A stretch of 17,952 nucleotides of DNA from an uncultured Clostridia bacterium (lineage in GTDB: Bacteria; Bacillota; Clostridia; Oscillospirales; Oscillospiraceae): positions 1 through 17,952 of the forward strand of contig CAMGRA010000007.1 of the NCBI GenBank assembly GCA_946061345.1, given 5' to 3'. A program made the translations under genes and the position numbers. This document shows positions 1-8,048 of the stretch, piece by piece. The notes under the pieces are model-generated. The model saw only the letters and a list, made by a program, of their open reading frames with translations, was not told where the DNA came from and did not search any database. Positions within the stretch are counted from its first letter, which is position 1, and each line of letters starts with the position of its first letter.

Positions 1-137
1 GCAGCACCATGTACGACATTTACGATGTCTCCGTGGCGGAGGCGGAGCGCTGCGGTCTGGGCTATGATCTCATCGCCGGCAGTGACATTGCGGCCTTCCG
101 CAAGATCGCTGAGGCCATGATCGCCCAGGGATTATAA
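1..137 (+). CDS. gdhA: NADP-type glutamate dehydrogenase, C-terminal end (partial)
   Basis: Only the last 44 or so codons are present. The reading frame enters from the left edge (frame beginning at base 3) and stops with TAA at 135-137. The peptide has the look of the C-terminus of hexameric glutamate dehydrogenases: an aromatic/acidic helix, then a stretch ending LIAGSDIAAFRKIAEAMIAQ, which corresponds to the family's conserved V-x-G-A-N-I-x-G-F-x-K-V-A-D-A-M-x-A-Q-G ending. The family interconverts glutamate with 2-oxoglutarate and ammonia in the cytosol. In this copy the usual Ala-Asn before the helix is Ser-Asp. No catalytic residue lies in this fragment, so the call rests on the C-terminal signature alone. 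A hairpin directly downstream suggests that transcription ends here and that the next operon is independent. Confidence 0.72.
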   Translation, partial: STMYDIYDVSVAEAERCGLGYDLIAGSDIAAFRKIAEAMIAQGL

Positions 138-153
138 TTTGCCATATCATAAT

Positions 154-187
154 AACTGCGGCAGCGGGTTCTCCCGCCGCCGCAGTT
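154..187 (+). terminator. Strong hairpin after the glutamate dehydrogenase gene
   Basis: Bases 154-168 pair with 173-187 in a 15-bp stem with one A/C mismatch, around the four-base loop TTCT. It begins 16 bases after the stop codon. The T-run behind it is short (TTTGT), so termination may be imperfect, but position and stem strength fit an intrinsic terminator. Confidence 0.7.
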
Positions 188-221
188 TGTCATATTATCA
201 GGGGCCAAATGATAATTTTTC

Positions 222-250
222 GTGCAATCCGGGCGCCGCTGTGATAGAAT
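222..250 (+). promoter_or_regulatory. Predicted extended -10 promoter of the three-gene operon
   Basis: TAGAAT at 245-250 is preceded by TGA, giving an extended -10 element. A weak -35 (GTGCAA, 222-227) lies 17 bases upstream. The 12 bases CTGTGATAGAAT (239-250) recur exactly in the promoter at 8039-8067. The predicted transcript starts near 257, about 50 bases before the chosen start codon. Confidence 0.6.
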
Positions 251-299
251 AGGAAAAAAGACGAAAAACTGCCGCCATCATGCATTTGCGGCGGGAAAT

Positions 300-305
300 G
301 AGGTG
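300..305 (+). promoter_or_regulatory. Ribosome binding site that fixes the start of the large fusion gene
   Basis: GAGGTG lies a few bases before the ATG at 310. In-frame ATGs at 280 and 298 have no comparable purine-rich site at a sensible distance, and the one at 298 overlaps this site. The start at 310 is therefore preferred. Confidence 0.65.
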
Positions 306-309
306 TGTC

Positions 310-3300
310 ATGGAGCTTTTCAACACCAAAACACTGACACAGGAGCTGGCGGAGGCGGAGCTGCCCTGCGCCCGGGCACTGCTGGAGGATACGGAGACTC
401 TCCGGGCACTGCTGGCCCTTTCCGGCCACCAGCCGGATCTGTGCCGCCGCGTTCAGAGCCTCTGCGCGCCCTGGCTGCAGACTGCCGGGGATGCCGGGGA
501 ATGGCTGCGGGACCTGTATGACCGGCTTTCCAGCCGTATTTTCCCCGAGGGTGAAGCGCCGGAACTGACGGAGGGGGAGCGGCTGTACCTGCTGGTGCTG
601 GAAGCCCTGTTTTCTCAAAATGTGGAGGAATTTGACCCGCTGACAGATCTTTTGACCCTGGAAACGCAGCAGGAGAAAGACAGCAACGTATCGGCGGAAT
701 ACGCGCGCTTCCGTCTGGCGGTGCGTGAGGCTCATTTTATGGCGCTGCTGCGTCTGGGACGGGAGCTGCAGCCCTTCGACCCGGCCTCCCACACCATCGG
801 CGTGCACAATGTGGCGGTGCATACGGCCCTGTTTGCAAAGCAGGCGGGCTTCCCGGTGGACTTACCCCTCATCAGCGCCGCGGCCCTGGGCCACGACATC
901 GGCAAATTCGGCTGCCGGGGCAGTGACGCCGCCCGGGTGCCCTATCTGCACTATTACTATACCTGGCAGTGGTTCTGCGAGAACGACATGGAGAACATCG
1001 GCCATGTCTCCGCCAACCACTCCACCTGGGACCTGGAATTTGAGAACCTGCCCATTGAATCCCTGCTGCTCATCTACGCCGACTTCCGCGTCCGCGGCAA
1101 ACGCACGGATAACGGCAGGGAGGAGATGAAGATCTGCTCCCTCCGAGAGGCGGGAGAGGTGATCTTCTCCAAACTATATAACATGACATCGGAGAAGCAG
1201 CTCCGCTACCGCACGGTCTACACCAAGCTGCAGGACTTCGAGCAGATGCTCGTCAGCAGCGGCGTGCCGACGCAGATAGATGTCAACGCCCTGATGCCCG
1301 TCACCCGGACGGATGCGTCGCTGCTGTCGCCGGAGCAGGCGCTGCGGGAGCTTCGCACCATGACCCTGCGGGGCAGCGTCGCCCTCATGCACACCATCAG
1401 CACGGACAAATCCCTGGAGCAGCTTCTGGAGCAGGCCAAGGGCGAGAAGAATTTACAGCGCATCCGAACCTATCTGCTCCTTTTGGAGGAGTTCAGCACC
1501 TACATGACCCGTGCCAACAAGCAGAAGACTCTGCTGCTGCTCTATGAGCTTTTGATGCACCCGGACGGCGACGTGCGCCGCACCGCCGGACGCATCATGG
1601 GGCAAATTCTTGCCAACAGCGGTCCGAAATACCGCAAGGAGCGGCCCCAGTCGGCAAGATCCGACACCATGACGCCGACAATGATGACCCTGCTGTCTGA
1701 GTCGGTGGAGCTGTGGGAATACTATATTGACCAATGCCTGTACCCGGAGCGGAAAATCTCGCCCAAGCATGCCATCCGCATTTCCAACTCCCTGAAGATC
1801 ATCTGCGAGCACCTGTTTGCCTCCTGCGACGAAAAGGAGGCACCCCGGCTTCTGGAGCCGCTCTTTGACCGGGCCATGAAGGCCGGGGGCTTCGACCGCT
1901 TTGCCCTCATCGACTCCATCTGCCACGTGCCCGGCCGGTATCTCCGGGAGGAGCAGTGCCTGGCGCTCATCGGGCGGCTCACCGAATGTCTCGGCAGCGA
2001 GAAGGTGGAGCTGAAGATCATCAGCCTGCGCTGTTTGCAGCATTTACAGCAGCTTCCCGGACTGCGCCCTGTCATCGAACGGGTACTTTTGGACTATGAC
2101 CCGCCGGAGGATGAATACCGGGCTATGTTCCTCTATCTGAAGGGCCTTCTGCTGGGACAGCCCTTTGTACCGCTGACTTCTCAGCAGCTTTCCCAGATCC
2201 ATCTGAGCAATCTGAAAAACGTCGTCCACTGGACGGTCAAGCTGGAGCAGATGGAGATGCTGTGCCGACAGGTCGGGGAGCAGCCCCAGAGCGCCTTCCA
2301 CACGGCCATGCACCTGTCCAATCTGATGTCCGTCAGCGAGCACCTGCCGGTGCGTGAGGCAGCGGGCAGGCATCTGCTGGAGATCGCCCCGGAGCTGTCT
2401 GTGGACCAGATCAACGAGATCACCATTGACCTGACCCGTGAGCTGGAGACCGGCCAGGAACAGGTATCCCTGTTTATCGCGCCCTATCTGGGGCGGCTCA
2501 TGTGCCTGCTGCCGGACAAGGAGCTGCAGGAGACCGTCGGCCAGCTGGAGGAATTGGCGCGGGGAGCCTCCGCGCTTCCAGCCCAGGTGGCTATGCGCAC
2601 CCTGGGCGAGGCCGTTGCAGCCTTGCCGGAGGAACGTTCGGACGTGCTGGAGCATATTATCGGTATTCTGATGACCGGCATCAGCCACTACAAACCGGCC
2701 ATCCACCAGGCGGCTCTGAACGTCCTGTGCCTGGGCGTTTTGGGAAACAGCCAAATTCCCATGGAGCGCCGCCACAATATCTTTGCGGGCCTCCACAAAA
2801 AGCTGCTGACCATCCTTTCCGAGCCGCACAAAGGAAATCTGGTTTTCTTCAACCGCGCCGCCATGCTCAACCATCTTTACCGCTTTATTGTCGAGCAGGA
2901 GACGGAGCACGGGCCCTTCCGCTTTGCGCCGACCAAGCCTGCGGCCTTTTTCCCCGGAACCTTCGATCCCTTCTCCGTGGGCCACAAGCAGATCGTGGAG
3001 GAGATCCGCGCCCGGGGCTTTGAGGTCTATCTGGCGGTGGACGAATTCTCCTGGAGCAAAAAGACCCTGCCCAAGCTGCTGCGGCGGAAAATCGTGGGCA
3101 TTTCCATCGCCGACCAGCCGGACACCTATCTGTTCCCTGACGACATTCCCATCAATATCGCCATGCCGCAGGATCTTGCTCTGCTGAAAAAGCTGCTGCC
3201 CAAGCGGGAGCTCTACCTGGTGGCGGGAAGCGACGTCATCGCCAACGCCTCGGCCTACCGGCAGACGGGCCCCGGCAGCGCCGCTTCCTACAACCATATT

Positions 3301-4974
3301 ATTTTCTGCCGTGACGGCAGCAGTAGCCCGGAGGAATTTTCAACCGTTCTCCGGGGTAAGGTGCAGCTTTTGTCCCTGCCGCCCTTTTATGAGACGGTCA
3401 GCTCCACCCGTATCCGCGAGTCCATTGACCAGAAGCTGGACATTTCCATGCTGGTCGACCCGGTGGTGCAGAACCTGATCTATGAACAGGGCCTCTACGT
3501 CCGCTCGCCGGAGGAAAAGAGCGTCTTAGAGCGGCAGAGACTTCTGTTCCGGCGCTTTAAGGCTCCGTCGGAGGACGCGCCGGAGGAACTGAACCGGCTG
3601 CTCAACGACCTGAAGCATCCGCTGGCGGTGGCCCTCTATGACCGGCCGGACCGTCTGGAGGGCTGGGCCGTCGGGCGAACCATCCTGCTGGACGACCTGT
3701 ACGGTGTCCTTGGCTCCCTGATGGCCGCCACCTATGTCCGCAGACACGCCTCCGGCCAGCTTTTGTGGATCGACCGGATCCACGTGTCGGAAGAGGCGGC
3801 GGAGGAGATCATCCGGATGCTTCTCAACGAGCTGCTGGCCCGCAGCCTGGAAAAAGGCCCCACCTACGCCCTGTGCCGCTGTCCGGAGGAAAACACGGCT
3901 CTGCGCAGTGCCATAAGCCAGTTGGGCTTTGTGCCCACCGGAAACGAGGATGTTTTCTATGTGGATATGCGCGCGCCGGTGATATTGCTGCAGGATGCCA
4001 TGCTCTGTATTAAAAAGCCCCACCACGACGAGCCTGCCGTCCGGCAGGCGGTGATGCAGTCCCGGCCCAGACTCCGCAGCGCGCTGAACCGGATGTTCCC
4101 CGGCAAGCTGCTGCTGTGCTTTGATTCGGAGATGCTCAACCAGGCGCTGCTGGAGCGGATCGAAAAGATGAACGGGGTGCGGGAAAAGCCCAAAGGGGAG
4201 CGGGCCCTCGGCCCCTATATGTGCGTCCCCTACGGCAAGATCTTCTCCGATGAGATCGTGCCCGATACCGTGACCAAGACCCTCCACGTGGAGAAATGCT
4301 TCCATCCCGACCTGCGCAGCTTTGAGATCCGGGAATATCCGGGCTATTCGCAGCTCAAAAACCAGGTGCGCACCCTGAAATCCTTCCAGCGGCCCATTCT
4401 TCTGGTGGACGACCTGCTCCACAAGGGCTACCGCATCGACAAGCTGGACAAGGTGTTCCGCAGTGAACAGCTCACCATCCGGCGGATCATTGTGGCAGTC
4501 ATGTCCGGCTACGGCCGCGACCTGATGCGGGTCCAGGGCCGTCAGGCGGAGTGCGAATACTTTATCCCCAATCTGCGCTACTGGCTCACCGAGAGCCTGC
4601 TCTATCCCTTCATCGGTGGCGACAGCATCGGAGAGCGTCCCGCCCGGGAGCATATGCTGCCGTCGGTGAACCTGATTTTGCCCTATTGCTATCCCTATTT
4701 CTTCCGCGACGCGTCTCAGGAGAGTGTGCGTCTCCTTTCCAAAACGGCGTTGGAGGGGGCGCTGCAGATCCTCCGGGCGCTGGAGCAGGCCCATCAAAGC
4801 CTGTTCAGCACGGCGCTGACCATCCGCCGCCTCAGCGAGGCGCTGCAGCATCCGCGCCTGCCGGATAAGGGAAGCTGTATGAATTTTGATTTCAGCCGTC
4901 CTGCCTCGGACTATCTCGAGGAGGATCTGGTCCAGATCGACCGCATCTGCCAGACGGAGGTCCCGAGAAAATGA
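310..4974 (+). CDS. Giant HD / HEAT-like / NadD-like nucleotidyltransferase / GNAT-like / PRTase-like fusion protein
   Basis: A 1554-residue protein with no signal peptide or membrane segment, so presumably cytosolic. Residues about 160-265 form an HD phosphohydrolase-like domain (His171, HDIGK with His195-Asp196, later histidines 232/237, Asp258). Residues about 350-860 are helical repeats resembling HEAT (for example near 418). Residues 878-1070 match the NadD/cytidylyltransferase fold: GTFDPF at 883-888, S-x-G-H at 889-892 where the family usually has H/T-x-G-H, and SSTRIRE at 1031-1037 matching the ISSTxIR motif. Residues about 1098-1220 look GNAT-like. Residues 1362-1375 contain ILLVDD...KGYR, resembling the PRPP-binding loop of type I phosphoribosyltransferases. 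Canonical NadD is only about 200 residues. The next gene overlaps the stop by ATGA. The nucleotidyltransferase and HD calls are firm; the GNAT and PRTase calls are tentative. The substrate is unknown. The HD-plus-NadD pairing recalls the neighbouring yqeK and nadD genes of Bacillus, which is an analogy only. Confidence 0.8.
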   Translation: MELFNTKTLTQELAEAELPCARALLEDTETLRALLALSGHQPDLCRRVQSLCAPWLQTAGDAGEWLRDLYDRLSSRIFPEGEAPELTEGERLYLLVLEALFSQNVEEFDPLTDLLTLETQQEKDSNVSAEYARFRLAVREAHFMALLRLGRELQPFDPASHTIGVHNVAVHTALFAKQAGFPVDLPLISAAALGHDIGKFGCRGSDAARVPYLHYYYTWQWFCENDMENIGHVSANHSTWDLEFENLPIESLLLIYADFRVRGKRTDNGREEMKICSLREAGEVIFSKLYNMTSEKQLRYRTVYTKLQDFEQMLVSSGVPTQIDVNALMPVTRTDASLLSPEQALRELRTMTLRGSVALMHTISTDKSLEQLLEQAKGEKNLQRIRTYLLLLEEFSTYMTRANKQKTLLLLYELLMHPDGDVRRTAGRIMGQILANSGPKYRKERPQSARSDTMTPTMMTLLSESVELWEYYIDQCLYPERKISPKHAIRISNSLKIICEHLFASCDEKEAPRLLEPLFDRAMKAGGFDRFALIDSICHVPGRYLREEQCLALIGRLTECLGSEKVELKIISLRCLQHLQQLPGLRPVIERVLLDYDPPEDEYRAMFLYLKGLLLGQPFVPLTSQQLSQIHLSNLKNVVHWTVKLEQMEMLCRQVGEQPQSAFHTAMHLSNLMSVSEHLPVREAAGRHLLEIAPELSVDQINEITIDLTRELETGQEQVSLFIAPYLGRLMCLLPDKELQETVGQLEELARGASALPAQVAMRTLGEAVAALPEERSDVLEHIIGILMTGISHYKPAIHQAALNVLCLGVLGNSQIPMERRHNIFAGLHKKLLTILSEPHKGNLVFFNRAAMLNHLYRFIVEQETEHGPFRFAPTKPAAFFPGTFDPFSVGHKQIVEEIRARGFEVYLAVDEFSWSKKTLPKLLRRKIVGISIADQPDTYLFPDDIPINIAMPQDLALLKKLLPKRELYLVAGSDVIANASAYRQTGPGSAASYNHIIFCRDGSSSPEEFSTVLRGKVQLLSLPPFYETVSSTRIRESIDQKLDISMLVDPVVQNLIYEQGLYVRSPEEKSVLERQRLLFRRFKAPSEDAPEELNRLLNDLKHPLAVALYDRPDRLEGWAVGRTILLDDLYGVLGSLMAATYVRRHASGQLLWIDRIHVSEEAAEEIIRMLLNELLARSLEKGPTYALCRCPEENTALRSAISQLGFVPTGNEDVFYVDMRAPVILLQDAMLCIKKPHHDEPAVRQAVMQSRPRLRSALNRMFPGKLLLCFDSEMLNQALLERIEKMNGVREKPKGERALGPYMCVPYGKIFSDEIVPDTVTKTLHVEKCFHPDLRSFEIREYPGYSQLKNQVRTLKSFQRPILLVDDLLHKGYRIDKLDKVFRSEQLTIRRIIVAVMSGYGRDLMRVQGRQAECEYFIPNLRYWLTESLLYPFIGGDSIGERPAREHMLPSVNLILPYCYPYFFRDASQESVRLLSKTALEGALQILRALEQAHQSLFSTALTIRRLSEALQHPRLPDKGSCMNFDFSRPASDYLEEDLVQIDRICQTEVPRK

Positions 4975-6209
4975 TGCTTCAAAAATGGAATGAGTTTTGC
5001 CTCTGCGGAGAGCAAGGCATGTTCCCGGCAGGGAGCGTGCCGGTGGAGGAGCTTTTTTCTCCGCTGGTGTTTCTGGTCCGCCGGGAGGGGCTGACCGGGC
5101 GGGGGCTGTTTGCCATCCAAAGCCTGGGAGAGCTGTATGAGGACAACTCCGTGGAATGCCTGCTGCCCTGCCGCCGGATGGTGCCAGGAGATCAGCAGAA
5201 GCTGGAGGGCTTCGTCCGCAGCCATGGTGCCTGCGTGCTCAACACGGCGTTTGCCAACTGCTTCTCCTATCTTCAAGCTTACACGTCCGGCGCGAAAAAG
5301 AAAACATACCGCGTCACCCTGGTGGGATTGGGGGACGTGGGCGGCACGGTGCTGACCGGACTGAAGCTTCTGGGGCGGGAGTTGAGCGAGATCGCCGTCT
5401 ATGACCCCAACGAGGCCCTGTGCGCCCGGTACGAAATGGAGCTGAACCAGGTCCTGCGGGAGCGGGACGGTCAACAGCTACCAAAGGTGACCGTCTGCCC
5501 GGAGGAACGGCTCTTTGACTGCGACCTGTTTGTCTTTACTGCCTCACGGGGCGTGCCGGGGCTGGGTTCCGGCATCAATGACGTGCGGATGGCCCAGTAT
5601 GCGGCAAACCGCGCCATGCTGACAGCCTATGCCAAAAAGGCGCGGAAGGCCTATTTCAGCGGTCTGTTCTGCCAGGTGTCCGACCCGGTGGACCAGCTTG
5701 CCCGGGCGGTGTTTTTGGAGAGTAACCGGGACGGGACGGGAAAGCCGGATTATGCCGGCCTGCTTCCCGAGCAGGTCCAGGGCTTCGGCCTGGGCGTTAT
5801 GGCGGCACGGGCTGCCTATTACGCCGACCGGGAGGGCGTGGACTTTTCCGAAGGGCGGGTCTACGGCCCCCACGGCAATGGCCTCATCGTCGCAAATCGC
5901 TGCGGCATGGGCTATGACGACACCCTGTCCCGGCACCTGACGGAGCTGACCCAAACCGCTAACCTCCGGGTGCGGGAGCTGGGCTTCAAGCCCTATATCG
6001 CGCCGGGTCTGTCCTCCGCGGCGGTCAGCCTTCTTCGGCTGCTGCGGGGAGAGGAGCACTACGGCGCTGTCCCTCTGGGCGGCACCTATTTCGGCTGCGT
6101 CAGCCGCTTTACCCCGCAGGGCCTGCTGCTGCGGCGGGAGGAGATCTGCGGTATGCTCATGACGCGCCTTGCCCAGACCCACAAAATGCTGAGGGAGTTT
6201 GATCAATGA
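4971..6209 (+). CDS. Lactate/malate dehydrogenase-like NAD-binding protein
   Basis: A 412-residue cytosolic protein. The first 110 residues match nothing I recognise. From 113 there is a Rossmann fold with GLGDVG (119-124) and an acidic residue (Asp145) at the end of the second strand, where NAD-dependent enzymes hold the adenine ribose. Residues 184-250 follow the lactate/malate dehydrogenase plan, including SDPVDQL (237-243), parallel to the family's S-N-P-V-D. GPHGNG (299-304) parallels the G-E-H-G-D-S catalytic loop, with His301 kept. The helix that should carry the catalytic Asp and substrate-binding Arg reads LGVMAAR (274-280), with Gly and Ala at those two places in my alignment. The family reduces 2-oxoacids with NADH; here the substrate is probably different. 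ATG 4971 overlaps the upstream stop, so translation is likely coupled. A non-enzymatic or altered-substrate role is possible. Confidence 0.7.
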   Translation: MMLQKWNEFCLCGEQGMFPAGSVPVEELFSPLVFLVRREGLTGRGLFAIQSLGELYEDNSVECLLPCRRMVPGDQQKLEGFVRSHGACVLNTAFANCFSYLQAYTSGAKKKTYRVTLVGLGDVGGTVLTGLKLLGRELSEIAVYDPNEALCARYEMELNQVLRERDGQQLPKVTVCPEERLFDCDLFVFTASRGVPGLGSGINDVRMAQYAANRAMLTAYAKKARKAYFSGLFCQVSDPVDQLARAVFLESNRDGTGKPDYAGLLPEQVQGFGLGVMAARAAYYADREGVDFSEGRVYGPHGNGLIVANRCGMGYDDTLSRHLTELTQTANLRVRELGFKPYIAPGLSSAAVSLLRLLRGEEHYGAVPLGGTYFGCVSRFTPQGLLLRREEICGMLMTRLAQTHKMLREFDQ

Positions 6210-7255
6210 TGACGGAAAAGCTGTATCTGATGCGCACCGGCTGCGGCAGGCGGCTGGAGCGTGGGCTGGAGCTTGCGCTGCAGGACCTGCCGGCGGAGGA
6301 GCTGGACGCCGGGCAGCTTGCGGGAAACGGCCGGGAAAAGCGTCTGGTCTTCGCGGTCCATGTGGACGAATTCGGCCCGGACGGCTCCTTTTTGCAGCTT
6401 CTGCGGCTGCTGCGGCAGAAGCCTGGCTGCCTGCGCGGCAGCTTTGGGGTCATCGTCGTCGACGGCGACGGGGAGCTTTACACCAAGCAGGCCGCCCGGG
6501 AGCTGGCCCTGGCTGCCAACCTGGCCGGGTGCGCCTTTCCCGGCAAGCCCCTGGTGGAGGGCACCGGCTCCCTGTATAACCAGCACATCCTTGCCTCCCA
6601 GCTTCAAAAGACCTGGGAGGAGACGTATTTTTACCAGATCCGGGCGCTCATCCTGCGGCTGCGTTCCTTTTCGCTTCCGACCTTTGACAAGCCGCGCCTT
6701 CTGATGCTCCACGCCTCGGACAACCTGCGTTCCAACACCCTCTGGCTGGGACGCCGGGTGCTGGAGCGTCTGCCGGAGCGCTTTGAGCGGTGGGAGATCG
6801 CCCTGCAAAACGGCACGATCTACGACTGCCGGGGCTGCTCCTATGAGACCTGTCTCCATTTTGCCCAGAGCAGCACCTGCTTTTACGGTGGGGCCATGTC
6901 CGAGCAGGTTTTGCCCGCCATTGCCGAAAGCGACGCTCTGCTGTTTCTGTGCCCCAACTACAACGACGCCGTCAGCGCCAACCTCACGGCCCTGTTCAAC
7001 CGGCTGACCAATCTGTTGGTGCGGCAGGACCTGTTCAATAAATATCTGTTTGGCATCGTTGTCTCCGGCTATTCCGGCAGCGACCTGGTGGCAAAGCAGC
7101 TTTTGGGAGCCATGTGCTTCAACAAGACGGCCATTCTGCCGCCGGAATTCTGCCTGATGCAGACCGCCCACGATGCCGGCTCTGCCAGCCACGCCGAGGG
7201 GATCGGGGAAAAGCTGGATTGCTTCGCGGAAAACATTTCGCGCCTCCTGGCGTAA
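6206..7255 (+). CDS. Flavodoxin-fold NAD(P)H-dependent FMN oxidoreductase-like protein
   Basis: A 349-residue protein in two parts. Residues 1-160 form an alpha/beta region I cannot assign. Residues 163-349 resemble the NADPH-dependent FMN reductase / iron-sulfur flavoprotein group: strand LLMLHASDN then RSNT (175-178), matching the S-x-R-x-x-S-N-T phosphate loop; a cysteine cluster at 208, 211, 216 and 225; and strand ALLFLCPNYN (244-253) followed by a helix ending NRLTNL, matching the family's S-P-x-Y ... D-R flavin-binding segment. The family transfers electrons from NAD(P)H to flavin, quinones or small acceptors. The cysteines could bind an Fe-S cluster, as in archaeal and clostridial Isf proteins, though their spacing (CX2CX4CX8C) is not the classical one. 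The start overlaps the previous stop by ATGA, making this the last gene of the operon. Confidence 0.68.
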   Translation: MMTEKLYLMRTGCGRRLERGLELALQDLPAEELDAGQLAGNGREKRLVFAVHVDEFGPDGSFLQLLRLLRQKPGCLRGSFGVIVVDGDGELYTKQAARELALAANLAGCAFPGKPLVEGTGSLYNQHILASQLQKTWEETYFYQIRALILRLRSFSLPTFDKPRLLMLHASDNLRSNTLWLGRRVLERLPERFERWEIALQNGTIYDCRGCSYETCLHFAQSSTCFYGGAMSEQVLPAIAESDALLFLCPNYNDAVSANLTALFNRLTNLLVRQDLFNKYLFGIVVSGYSGSDLVAKQLLGAMCFNKTAILPPEFCLMQTAHDAGSASHAEGIGEKLDCFAENISRLLA

Positions 7256-7270
7256 AAACGGCGGGAAATC

Positions 7271-7292
7271 CCCGTGACAGGCGTTTCACGGG
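7271..7292 (+). terminator. Probable terminator hairpin at the end of the three-gene operon
   Basis: CCCGTGA (7271-7277) pairs with TCACGGG (7286-7292) around an eight-base loop. An outer ACGG/CCGT pairing could extend it. The T-rich stretch (TTGCTATTTTT) begins only about eight bases later, so it is a modest terminator. Confidence 0.45.
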
Positions 7293-7300
7293 AAAAACCG

Positions 7301-7328
7301 TTGCTATTTTTCCTGTTTCATGTATAAT
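7301..7328 (+). promoter_or_regulatory. Predicted promoter of the HAD hydrolase gene
   Basis: TTGCTA (7301-7306) and a perfect TATAAT (7323-7328) are separated by 16 bases. They lie 35 bases before the HAD start codon. The -35 abuts the preceding terminator, so this gene appears separately transcribed. Confidence 0.7.
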
Positions 7329-7363
7329 AGAAGCATGAAAAAACGGTCGAATCGGAGGACGCT

Positions 7364-8017
7364 ATGAAATACCGCTGCCTTGTGGTGGACCACGACGACA
7401 CGGTGGTCAACAGCACCGCCACGGTGCATTATCCCAGCTTCCGGGAGTTTATGAACATCCACTACCCCCAGCTCCATTACACGCTGGAGGAATATATCAT
7501 CAAGAATTTTTCCCCGGGGATCATCCCACTGTTCCGGGACGAGATCGGCATGGACGAGGCGATGATGAACGAGGAGCACCGCTTCTGGGACGAATATGTG
7601 CAGCAGCACGTGCCTCTGGCCTACGACGGTATGCGGGAGCTGCTCTGGGCACAGAAAAACGCCGGCGGCCTGGTGTGCGTCGTGTCCCATTCCATGTCAA
7701 AGAATATCCTCCGGGACTACCGGGAAAACGGTCTGCCGGAGCCGGACATGATCTTCGGCTGGGAAAGTCCCCCGGAGCAGCGAAAGCCCAGCACCTATCC
7801 CATTGAGACCATCCGCGCGGCTTTCGGCCTGGAACGGGAAGAGCTGCTGATGCTGGATGACCTGAAGCCCGGCTATGACATGGCAAGAGTCTGCGGTATC
7901 AGATTCGCGGCGGCGGGCTGGGCCAATGACATCCCTCAAATCGAGACTTTTATGCGCGGCAACTGCGACCTCTATTTTAAGACGGTTGCGGAATTGGCCG
8001 GATATCTGGCGGAATGA
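7364..8017 (+). CDS. HAD-superfamily hydrolase (phosphatase-like)
   Basis: A 217-residue cytosolic protein with all four HAD motifs. Motif I is DHDDT at residues 9-13 (Asp9 nucleophile, Asp11 acid/base); the usual Gly before Thr is replaced by Asp. Motif II is Ser108 in VVSHS. Motif III is Lys141 in RKPS. Motif IV is LDDLKPG with Asp165 and Asp166. A helical cap lies between motifs I and II (about 20-85), as in the phosphoglycolate-phosphatase-like C1 group. It probably removes phosphate from a small metabolite; the substrate cannot be read from sequence. GGAGG at 7354-7358 supports the start. It has its own promoter and sits between two cofactor/nucleotide-type gene groups, so a nucleotide or sugar phosphate is plausible. 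Confidence 0.82.
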   Translation: MKYRCLVVDHDDTVVNSTATVHYPSFREFMNIHYPQLHYTLEEYIIKNFSPGIIPLFRDEIGMDEAMMNEEHRFWDEYVQQHVPLAYDGMRELLWAQKNAGGLVCVVSHSMSKNILRDYRENGLPEPDMIFGWESPPEQRKPSTYPIETIRAAFGLEREELLMLDDLKPGYDMARVCGIRFAAAGWANDIPQIETFMRGNCDLYFKTVAELAGYLAE

Positions 8018-8026
8018 CCACAAAAT

Positions 8027-8048
8027 AAGGCAAAATTCTTGCTTTTTC
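8027..8048 (+). terminator. Weak hairpin overlapping the next promoter
   Basis: AAGGCAA (8027-8033) pairs with TTGCTTT (8039-8045, one G-T pair) around AATTC, followed by more T residues. It sits 10 bases after the HAD stop. The right arm is also the -35 box of the next promoter. The stem is short, so this is tentative. Confidence 0.35.

Noticed and set aside
280..309. Upstream in-frame start for the fusion gene
   Set aside because: ATG 280 has no RBS, and GAGGTG at 300-305 is correctly placed only for ATG 310.
190..822. Minus-strand 210-codon frame at the left
   Set aside because: It overlaps the promoter and HD-domain coding region and has a low-complexity Gln/Arg/Leu-rich peptide with no homology I recognise.
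3526..4851. Minus-strand 441-codon frame within the fusion gene
   Set aside because: It shows no recognisable motif, and the + strand here carries GNAT-like and PRPP-loop-like motifs.
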